A stretch of DNA of 14,143 nt from assembly GCA_024277605.1 (NCBI GenBank), contig JAJRUU010000270.1:1-14143 (forward strand), in the 5' to 3' direction. Source of the DNA: a bacterium. Its GTDB lineage: Bacteria; SZUA-182; SZUA-191; JAJRXT01. Shown piece by piece: positions 7,595-13,511 of this stretch. A program made the position numbers and the translations under genes. Each line of letters starts with the position of its first letter. The first letter of the stretch is position 1. Below the pieces are notes generated by a model, which was given only the letters and a program-made list of their open reading frames with translations, searched no databases and was not told the origin of the DNA.

Positions 7595-8281
7595 TCAATC
7601 TACGAATCTAAATTTGATTATACACCACAGAGCCACAAAGCCATCTCGCCAGGTGATTTTCTTGCCCTCTAAATAATCCCGGCCATAATAGGATATCGGC
7701 AGTTCATATATGCAGCACCTTAACTTAGCCACTTTAGCGGTAATTTCCGGTTCAAAGCCGAAGCGGTTCGATTTTATCTCGATTTTCTTAATAACCTCGG
7801 TTTTAAATACCTTATAGCAGGTTTCCATATCGGTGAGGTTAAGGTTAGTAAACATATTGGAAAGTAAGGTCAGCAGTTTATTTCCCATATAGTGCCAAAA
7901 CATTAAGACCCGATGGGAACCGCCTATAAAACGCGAACCAAAGACTACGTCCGCATTACCATCTAAGATGGGCTGGATTAACCGGAGATATTCTTTAGGA
8001 TTATATTCCAAATCAGCATCCTGGATAATGGTAATCTCACCCTGAACATGCTTAAAACCGGTCCGTAATGCCGCTCCCTTGCCCTGATTCTGTTCATGGA
8101 AGAAGATTTTTACGTCCTTGGCCGGTTTCATTTCCTCCAAGTATTTGCGGGTGCCATCAGTGGAATAATCATCGACTATGATTATTTCCTTGTCAATATC
8201 TACCTGCTTTACCCGGCGTATAATCTCTTCTATGGTAGTAACTTCATTGTATACCGGTATTACCACCGACAATTTTACCAA
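7595..8281 (-). CDS. GT2 family glycosyltransferase, dolichyl/polyprenyl-phosphate sugar synthase-like
   Basis: This is a GT-A fold inverting glycosyltransferase of 228 residues, probably transferring a sugar from a nucleotide donor to a polyprenyl phosphate on the cytoplasmic face. The fold marks are LSVVIPVYNE at the N-terminus, IIIVDDYSTDGT (~34-45), the NQGKGAALRTGF segment, IIQDADLEYNP with the metal-binding DAD (~90), and VVFGSRFIGG. There is no C-terminal membrane domain, unlike GtrB or ArnC types, so it resembles the short DPM1-like form. The start is TTG at 8279-8281, supported by AGGAGGAG at 8288-8295, six bases upstream. The stop is TGA, the only one in the window. It lies 19 bases after glmU, suggesting envelope or glycan work. 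The exact sugar and acceptor cannot be read. Confidence 0.88.
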   Translation of the reverse strand: MVKLSVVIPVYNEVTTIEEIIRRVKQVDIDKEIIIVDDYSTDGTRKYLEEMKPAKDVKIFFHEQNQGKGAALRTGFKHVQGEITIIQDADLEYNPKEYLRLIQPILDGNADVVFGSRFIGGSHRVLMFWHYMGNKLLTLLSNMFTNLNLTDMETCYKVFKTEVIKKIEIKSNRFGFEPEITAKVAKLRCCIYELPISYYGRDYLEGKKITWRDGFVALWCIIKFRFVD

Positions 8282-8300
8282 GATACGCTCCTCCTACTTA

Positions 8301-9587
8301 TTATTTCTTCTTCTTACGCTTAACCCAGTTGGGTTTTTCTGTTTGATGCGGGCGGGAAAGCGCCAGTGAATGGGGGGACACATCCCGGGTAATAGTTGAC
8401 CCCGCCCCCACATAAGCATGTTCTCCCACAGTAAGCGGCGCTATTAACTGGCTGCCTGAACCCACAAACACCCCGTCTTCAATTACAGTTTGATGCTTTT
8501 TCTCACCATCGTAATTGCAGGTTATCGTCCCGGCGCCGATATTAACCCCTTTACCTACAGTTGCATCGCCCAGGTAAGTAAGGTGACTAACCTTGGAATT
8601 GGGACCAATGCTGCTCTTTTTAACCTCCACAAAATTGCCGATACGGGTACCAGCCTTAATCTCTGTTCCAGGCCGAATACGGGCAAAAGGGCCTATATGG
8701 CAATCCTCGCCGATGGTACATTCCCCTTCAATGACGGTATGCGGGTAAATAACGGTATCACATCCGATGTTTACCTGGCGATCAATACAGGTAGTCAGTG
8801 GATCTACGATGGTTACACCATTTAACATCCATTCGGTAAGAATATGTTGACGGATTAAACGGCTGGCTTCAGCCAGCTGCACCCGGTCGTTAATCCCCAG
8901 CACCTCTAATGGATCCGTTGCGCTATGGGTGTGAATGGGTAACCCTTTTCCCCGACAGATGCCGATTACATCGGTAAGATAATACTCTTTCTGGACATTA
9001 TTTGGAGTGATTTCCTCAAGGCTTTCAAAGAGAATTTTACTCTCAAAGCAATAAATCCCGCTACAGATTTCCTGGACAAGCTTCTGCTCCGATGATGCGT
9101 CTTTTTCTTCTACAATTCCTCTGACATTACCATAAGAATCACGGATAATGCGGCCATAGCCATAAGGATTATCCAGTATAGTGGTGAGCATGGTCAGCGG
9201 ACAATGTTCATGTCGGCTTACCAAACCAGCCAGTGTTTTCAGGGTTATCAAAGGGGTGTCGCCGTTTAAGACCAACACGCTTCCCTCAAAATCAGTTAAG
9301 TACGGTTTAACCCGCTTTACCGCATCGCCAGTGCCCAACTGCTTTGCCTGAAGCACAAATTCTACCGGATAGTCGCTAAGCCCCTGCTTGACCTTGTCCG
9401 CCTGGTGCCCTACCACCACCAAAATCTTCTTGGCACCTAATGCTAGGGCAATATCCAACACATATTTTATCATTGGCATCCCGGCCAGTGGGTGCAGTAC
9501 CTTGGGTAACTTGGACTTCATGCGGGTACCTTCACCGGCGGCAAGTATAACCAGCGCTAAATTTTTGTCTTTAATCAGGCCGCCCAT
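8301..9587 (-). CDS. glmU: GlmU, bifunctional glucosamine-1-phosphate acetyltransferase / GlcNAc-1-P uridylyltransferase
   Basis: This enzyme makes UDP-N-acetylglucosamine for peptidoglycan and other glycans. The N-terminal pyrophosphorylase domain has the signature LAAGEGTRMKSKLPKVLH (~15-32), then the LGTGDAVK and LVLNGDTPLI motifs. The C-terminal half is a left-handed beta helix of hexapeptide repeats (IGEDCHIGPFARIRPG, VGKGVNIGAGTITCNYDG), which holds the acetyltransferase site. The ending GAGSTITRDVSPHSLALSRP and a Lys/Arg-rich tail are usual. At 428 residues it is somewhat shorter than the common ~455 but no domain is missing. The ATG overlaps the mtnA stop by one base (TAATG), so it is translationally coupled, with GGAG upstream. 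Confidence 0.96.
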   Translation of the reverse strand: MGGLIKDKNLALVILAAGEGTRMKSKLPKVLHPLAGMPMIKYVLDIALALGAKKILVVVGHQADKVKQGLSDYPVEFVLQAKQLGTGDAVKRVKPYLTDFEGSVLVLNGDTPLITLKTLAGLVSRHEHCPLTMLTTILDNPYGYGRIIRDSYGNVRGIVEEKDASSEQKLVQEICSGIYCFESKILFESLEEITPNNVQKEYYLTDVIGICRGKGLPIHTHSATDPLEVLGINDRVQLAEASRLIRQHILTEWMLNGVTIVDPLTTCIDRQVNIGCDTVIYPHTVIEGECTIGEDCHIGPFARIRPGTEIKAGTRIGNFVEVKKSSIGPNSKVSHLTYLGDATVGKGVNIGAGTITCNYDGEKKHQTVIEDGVFVGSGSQLIAPLTVGEHAYVGAGSTITRDVSPHSLALSRPHQTEKPNWVKRKKKK

Positions 9588-10633
9588 TAATCATTATCTC
9601 CGCAGGCAAGCGCCTTTAAACTATCTACATAGGCTGGTCCAGCCACCCCTCGTTCAGTAATGATGCCGGTTACATAGCGAGCCGGGGTCACATCGAAGGC
9701 CGGATGAGCGACTTTCACCCCAACAGGCGCTATTGACTTACCCCAAACATGGGTCACCTCATCTGCCGCACGCTGCTCAATAGGGATTTCCTCACCACTT
9801 GACAAAGACAAATCCAGTGTTGAAATGGGAGCGGCCACATAAAATGGAATATTATGCTTATCTGCTAATACCGCAACTGAATACGTGCCGATCTTATTGG
9901 CTACATCTCCGTTACCGGCAATCCTATCAGCGCCCACCACTACCAGATTGACCTTGCCCTGCTGCATGAAATAGCCGGCCATGTTATCGGTAATCAACGT
10001 TACGGGAATGTGGTCATGCATTAATTCCCAAGCGGTAAGCCGTGCTCCTTGCATAAAAGGACGCGTTTCATCCGCCAGTACACTCAAACGCTTTCCAGCA
10101 TCATGAGCCGCCCGGATAACCCCCAGGGCAGTGCCATAACCGGCGGTAGCCAGCGCCCCGGCATTACAGTGGGTGAGAATACAGTCTCCATCTTTAATGA
10201 ACTGCTGGCCGTGCTGACCGATGTTTTTGTTTATAGAGATATCCTGCTCACGGATTTCCAATGCCCTTTGTTTTAATTTATCTTTTAATTGGCTTATTGG
10301 CAATGAATTATGCTTTCGAACGATTCCTTTCATTTGGTCAATCGCCCAGAACAGATTTACCGCAGTGGGTCTGGTCTCCCCGATCACCCGGTAAACCTCA
10401 TCTAAATCCTGCAGGAAGACTTGCTTATTATCCGCTTTGGAAGCCATGGCCCCCAGGGCAATCCCCATAGCCGCCGCTACCCCGATAGCCGGCGCCCCTC
10501 GTATTACCATAGTGCGGATGGAGTCCGCCACCTGCTTATAATCAGTACATTCTATATAGACTTCCCGCTCAGGCAATACGGTCTGATCAATCATACGCAC
10601 TATATCGTCTTTCCAACAAATAGTATTTATCAT
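9587..10633 (-). CDS. mtnA: MtnA, S-methyl-5-thioribose-1-phosphate isomerase
   Basis: This enzyme converts the aldose methylthioribose-1-phosphate to methylthioribulose-1-phosphate in methionine salvage; relatives in anaerobes also handle 5-deoxyribose-1-phosphate. The 348 residues are complete. The substrate-binding MVIRGAPAIGVAAAMG lies at ~42-57. The catalytic cysteine is C156 in ILTHCNAGALATAGYG and the catalytic aspartate is D236 in VVVGADRIAGNGDVANKIGT, keeping the 80-residue spacing known from the Bacillus enzyme (C160, D240). AGAGGAGC precedes the ATG. It lies 12 bases after the gltD/nfnB-like gene and overlaps glmU. The homologous eIF2B subunits and ribose-1,5-bisphosphate isomerase lack this combined set. 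No other mtn genes are in the window. Confidence 0.95.
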   Translation of the reverse strand: MINTICWKDDIVRMIDQTVLPEREVYIECTDYKQVADSIRTMVIRGAPAIGVAAAMGIALGAMASKADNKQVFLQDLDEVYRVIGETRPTAVNLFWAIDQMKGIVRKHNSLPISQLKDKLKQRALEIREQDISINKNIGQHGQQFIKDGDCILTHCNAGALATAGYGTALGVIRAAHDAGKRLSVLADETRPFMQGARLTAWELMHDHIPVTLITDNMAGYFMQQGKVNLVVVGADRIAGNGDVANKIGTYSVAVLADKHNIPFYVAAPISTLDLSLSSGEEIPIEQRAADEVTHVWGKSIAPVGVKVAHPAFDVTPARYVTGIITERGVAGPAYVDSLKALACGDND

Positions 10634-10645
10634 GCGCTCCTCTAA

Positions 10646-12067
10646 TTATTTAAGATATTGGTGAATCGCCGCCGCCGCCCGTTTTCCGGCTCCCATGGCC
10701 AGAATAACCGTAGCCGCCCCGGTAACGATATCCCCACCGGCAAATACCCCCGGACGTGAGGTCTGACCGGTTTTTTCATCAGCCACAACATAACCCCATT
10801 TATTGGTCTCTAAGTCGTTGGTGGTGGAGGCTACTAGAGGATTAGCGCCATTACCGACAGCGATAACCACTATATCCACCGGCAACTCAAATTCAGAACC
10901 GGCAACAGCAATGGGACGACGACGACCGGAGGCATCAGGCTCGCCCAACTCCATCCGCTGACACTCCATAGCCCGCACCCAGCCAGCTTCATTGGCTAAA
11001 ATACGTACCGGATTAGTAAGCAGCTTAAATTGAATGCCTTCTTCTTCAGCATTCTCGCTTTCTTCGCCACGGGCCGGCATCTCTACCCGCGAGCGGCGAT
11101 AGACGATATAGACCTCTTGGGCTCCCAGACGCAGCGCAGTACGCGCCTAATCCATGGCCACATTCCCGCCGCCGACCACCACTACTCGCCTACCCCGCTT
11201 AATCGGGGTATCGTACTCTGGAAAAAGGTAGGCCTTCATCAGGTTTACCCGGGTAAGAAATTCATTGGCCGAATATACGCCGTTTAAATTTTCTCCCGGA
11301 ATATTCATAAAGTAGGGCAACCCGGCGCCATTACCCAGAAATACCGCCTGATAGCCTTGTTCATTCATTAACTCATCCACAGTAGCGGTCTTGCCAACCA
11401 CAAAATTGGTGCGGATTTCAACCCCTAATCGGGCTACATAATCCACTTCCCGCTGTACAATTCTTTTGGGCAATCGAAACTCAGGGATGCCGTACACCAG
11501 CACTCCTCCAGCCTTATGCAATGATTCAAATATGGTAACCTCATACCCCAGCTTCACTAATTCTCCGGCGGCAGTCAATCCAGAGGGGCCGGAACCGACA
11601 ATGGCCACCTTCTTGCCCTTGGGCGGTGCTTTCTCTGGAAGTTCAGGCTCGCCTTGACCGGCCTCATAATCGGCTACAAATCGCTCCAGGCGGCCAATAG
11701 CCACCGGTTGTCCCTTAATTCCCAAGGTACAAACCTGCTCACACTGATCTTCCTGGGGGCATACCCGCCCACAGACGGCCGGCAAGCTGTTTTGCTCTTT
11801 CAGCTTGCGAACAGCCCCCCTAAAATCCCGCCTGGCAACCAGCGCAACAAAAGCAGCAATATCTATCTGCACCGGACAGCCGGATACACAGGGCAGCTTC
11901 TTACACTGAAGACACCTACTGGCTTCAGCTACCGCCAGTTCCTCAGTATACCCCAAAGCCACCTCATCAAAATTGGCAGCCCGAACTTCAGGCTCCTGCT
12001 TCGGCATTTCCTGACGAGGAGTTTTGGCCGGTTTTTGTATTTTAGAGTTTTTAGGGATCTGCGTCAT
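10646..12067 (-). pseudogene. gltD: GltD/NfnB-type NAD(P)H flavoprotein interrupted by an in-frame TAG
   Basis: This family comprises glutamate synthase small subunits and the NfnB (sulfide dehydrogenase alpha) subunit of electron-bifurcating transhydrogenase. The frame runs 473 codons, a normal length, but codon 307 is TAG (11147-11149). Before it: two Fe-S cluster cysteine sets (C52, C55, C60, C64 and C99, C103, C109, C113), the FAD loop IVGSGPSG (~156-163), and VVVGGGNVAMD of the NAD(P) site. After it the frame resumes at once with ARTALRLGAQEVYIVYRRS, and ends with the second FAD contact GVFAGGDIVTGAATVILAMG. Relatives usually have Ala, Cys or Ser at the stop position. A truncated product would lack NAD(P) binding. 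The ATG at 12067 has no SD; ATG 12007 is an alternative start. No NfnA or large glutamate synthase subunit is adjacent. Confidence 0.9.
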
Positions 12068-12164
12068 TGTCTGTTATAGCTGCTTTTGTCTTTTTGTAGT
12101 ACACGTAGGCCTGCATAATCTCTATCACCGCAAGCCCGATTTTTAAACAGGCATAGATTAGCAT
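12051..12164 (-). CDS. Possible 37-aa membrane peptide overlapping the start of the gltD-like gene
   Basis: An ATG at 12162-12164 follows TAGGGG (SD-like, about eight bases away). It opens a 37-codon frame ending in TAA at 12051-12053, 17 bases inside the gltD-like gene. The peptide begins MLIYACLKIGLAVIEIM, then YVYYKKTKAA and an acidic tail: one likely membrane-spanning helix with a positive cytoplasmic flank. The overlap could couple translation to the gltD-like ATG at 12067, which lacks its own SD. I do not recognise a family, and a chance ORF remains possible. Confidence 0.4.
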   Translation of the reverse strand: MLIYACLKIGLAVIEIMQAYVYYKKTKAAITDNDADP

Positions 12165-12403
12165 AGCAGGCCCCTATTTGCAATATATTCTTAAAACACA
12201 TATTTCAGTTGCATTACCGATAACAGCAATCAAACCAGCGAGGTCTTGTTATTTAAAACACGTTTATCATCAAATCCAGCGCCGAGCGGCAGTTGATTTC
12301 CATCCACATAACTGCGCAAAACAAATGTATACCATTGATTACTTAGCCATAACTAATGCAATTAAATAGTAACACATATCATATAGTACCACTTGCTTTT
12401 TAC
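12165..12403. other. Intergenic region upstream of the large minus-strand operon
   Basis: There is no convincing gene. It must hold the promoter of the minus-strand operon, but no good TTGACA/TATAAT pair was seen on that strand. Two short related stretches occur: TTAAAACAC at 12191-12199 and 12253-12261, each followed by a sequence resembling ATCAAACCAGCG (12229-12240) or ATCAAATCCAGCG (12268-12280). They may be diverged operator-like repeats or chance in AT-rich DNA. Confidence 0.35.
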
Positions 12404-12432
12404 TTGACATTGCCAAGGGCTAACGTTATACT
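12404..12432 (+). promoter_or_regulatory. Consensus sigma70/sigmaA promoter
   Basis: TTGACA at 12404-12409 and TATACT at 12427-12432 are separated by exactly 17 bases. Transcription would start near 12439 on the plus strand, about 40 bases before the 66-aa ORF. This is among the best matches in the window, so the region downstream is probably transcribed even if the ORF is not translated. Confidence 0.75.
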
Positions 12433-12477
12433 TATATTAAGTCACTTTATTTAATCCTCAAATGCAGTACTATCAAA

Positions 12478-12678
12478 ATGCAGAATACATGTGTCAACCT
12501 GGATCCGGAGTCGCAGGCCCAAGAGTTCCTGGAATACTATAGCCTTAATTGCGAAGCTGGCAAGTATTCAAAGTATGAACTTTATAATGTATTCAATCGC
12601 TGGTCCGAAAAACAGGGTATCCAGGAGAAGGAAAAGTGTCGGGTGCTATCTGCCGCATATTCTATGTTAGGCAGGTAA
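12478..12678 (+). CDS. Small orphan protein of unknown function (66 aa)
   Basis: I do not recognise this protein. It begins MQNTCVNLDPESQAQEF and continues with YSKYELYNVFNRWSEKQG, then KEKCRVLSAAYSMLGR. It is hydrophilic, probably mostly helical, with two cysteines in the first 25 residues and one near position 54, no signal peptide and no membrane segment. The Y-x-x-F-x-x-W-x-x-x-x-G pattern faintly resembles the C-terminal helical region of some phage/plasmid primases, too weak to name. A consensus promoter lies 46 bases upstream, but no SD precedes the ATG (ACTATCAAA just before), which lowers confidence. It stands alone, divergent from the large operon. Confidence 0.45.
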   Translation: MQNTCVNLDPESQAQEFLEYYSLNCEAGKYSKYELYNVFNRWSEKQGIQEKEKCRVLSAAYSMLGR

Positions 12679-12741
12679 TGCGATTGAACTTCGGGCAACA
12701 CCCATCCTGCGCTGATACTCACCTAAAAAGGACATCCTATT

Positions 12742-12957
12742 TTATGTAAAAGTGGATATTTTTAATCCCGATCTATTCTTAAATTCAGTCTGGGTTTGCA
12801 AGACACCTCTTGCGAGATAAGCTTTATAAGCCAACGTCCAATAAAACTTTGTTTGCCCGAGGCGGTTGATCAGGAAGCTGATAAATTTATACTTTTCAAC
12901 TAAATATTGATTAGTCCATAACAAGACCCGAATTTTTCGGGTTAATGTGCTTGACAT
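12742..12957 (-). pseudogene. Possible remnant of a larger gene (C-terminal-like fragment)
   Basis: A 71-codon frame is rich in Tyr, Phe, Lys and Leu (EKYKFISFLINRLGQTKF, then WTLAYKAYLARGVLQTQ) and reads like part of a folded domain rather than noise. Its N-terminal codons run through a palindrome (12925-12943), there is no SD at the ATG (12957), and no promoter was seen. The 12-base repeat GACATCCTATTT occurs near both sides (12731-12742 and 12975-12986). I read it as a decayed 3' gene fragment, possibly left by an excision; parent family not identified. It could also be chance. Confidence 0.27.
12925..12943. other. Short hairpin, possible weak terminator
   Basis: ACCCGAA (12926-12932) pairs with TTCGGGT (12936-12942) around a TTT loop, plus a G-T pair outside. 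Only a poor T-rich tail (CTTGTT) follows on the minus strand and none on the plus strand, so termination is possible but weak. Confidence 0.35.
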
Positions 12958-12972
12958 AAAAGAAAAAAAGGT

Positions 12973-13002
12973 TTGACATCCTATTTATAATAATGTTAGT
13001 AT
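12973..13002 (+). promoter_or_regulatory. Promoter of the cold-shock gene leader
   Basis: TTGACA at 12973-12978 is followed after 18 bases by TAGTAT (12997-13002), a four-of-six -10 box. The predicted start near 13009 gives a csp leader of about 160 bases. A TATAAT at 13010-13015 has no partner -35 at the right distance. Confidence 0.55.
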
Positions 13003-13024
13003 AGCAGAGTATAATTTCTGGAAA

Positions 13025-13079
13025 GTTTTTGTTAGCATGTAAGAACCGCAAAAACGTAAGAGGTTTTTGCGGTTTTTTT
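13025..13079 (+). terminator. Intrinsic terminator in the csp leader with a competing upstream segment (attenuator-like)
   Basis: A perfect 12-bp stem pairs 13044-13055 (AACCGCAAAAAC) with 13063-13074, loop GTAAGAG, then five T (13075-13079). It lies between the leader promoter and csp, so most transcripts should stop at about 70 nt. Just upstream, GTTTTTG (13025-13031) duplicates part of the right arm and can pair with CAAAAAC of the left arm (13049-13055, seven pairs plus a G-U), which would block the terminator. That three-segment layout is typical of attenuators. The ligand or trigger is not known; the short RNA itself could also be the product. Confidence 0.7.
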
Positions 13080-13084
13080 ATGGA

Positions 13085-13148
13085 AAAATTCCGGAGATTC
13101 AAGCTACTTAAAACCCAGCTAAACCGGGCAGAGCTGTTCCGGAATTTT
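13085..13148 (+). promoter_or_regulatory. Long-range inverted repeat just upstream of the csp ribosome binding site
   Basis: AAAATTCCGGA (13085-13095) pairs perfectly with TCCGGAATTTT (13138-13148), and a G-T pair extends it, enclosing about 40 bases that contain AGCT-rich sub-pairings. It ends five bases before the SD AAGGAGGTG (13154-13162). Cold-shock mRNAs of other bacteria have structured leaders whose fold changes with temperature, so a thermosensor-like role is plausible but inferred. Confidence 0.5.
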
Positions 13149-13169
13149 GAAAGAAGGAGGTGTTGTTAC

Positions 13170-13370
13170 GTGGTAAAAGGCACAGTAAAATGGTTCAATG
13201 AATCTAAAGGTTTTGGCTTCATATAGCAAGAAGATGGTAGTGACGTGTTTGTTCACTTCTCTGCTATCCAGGATGATGGATACAAATCCTTGGCCGAAGG
13301 ACAAGCTGTAACCCTGGATGTGGTTGATGGTCCTAAGGGACTTCAGGCAGCTAATGTCATAAAGGCATAA
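13170..13370 (+). pseudogene. csp: Cold-shock protein (CspA family) with an in-frame TAG at codon 19
   Basis: This is a single OB-fold RNA chaperone of the Csp family, 66 codons, cytoplasmic. The start is GTG at 13170 with a strong SD (AAGGAGGTG, seven bases away). The sequence MVKGTVKWFNESKGFGFI contains RNP1 (KGFGFI); then comes TAG at 13224-13226; then QEDGSDVFVHFSAI contains RNP2 (VFVHF), and the protein ends in AANVIKA before TAA at 13368-13370. Relatives usually have Glu, Gln or Thr at the stop position, and GAG or CAG to TAG is a single change. Without readthrough only an 18-residue peptide is made. Everything else (promoter, SD, own terminator) looks intact, which argues for a recent change, a sequence error, or readthrough; the base after TAG is C. 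Confidence 0.92.
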
Positions 13371-13387
13371 GTGTAGACAAAAGATCT

Positions 13388-13420
13388 AAAAAAGCCGGTG
13401 GATTTCCGCCGGCTTTTTTT
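13388..13420 (+). terminator. Intrinsic terminator after csp
   Basis: AGCCGGTGG (13393-13401) pairs with CCGCCGGCT (13406-13414) around ATTT, with one G-T pair, extended by an A-run on the left and a seven-T run (13414-13420) on the right. It begins 17 bases after the csp stop and separates csp from ychF. It may work in both directions because of the A-run. Confidence 0.9.
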
Positions 13421-13511
13421 GTAGATTCCAGAAAAATTATTGCGCTATTAGCACCTTATTCCGACCTTGATCTTTAGGATTGGTATTAACTTCTAACATG
13501 TGGTAATTATT

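Noticed and set aside
13010..13015. TATAAT as the csp -10 box
   Set aside because: No -35-like sequence sits 16-18 bases upstream; TTGACA at 12973 pairs better with 12997-13002.
12679..13169. Hidden tRNA or CRISPR array in the gene-poor stretch
   Set aside because: No cloverleaf with a GGTTCRA-type T-arm and no regularly spaced repeats were found on either strand.
13029..13226. Plus-strand open frame running through the csp leader and ending at the csp TAG
   Set aside because: It is the csp frame extended upstream through the terminator hairpin and inverted repeat, with no family-like sequence there. The SD-supported GTG at 13170 is the credible start.
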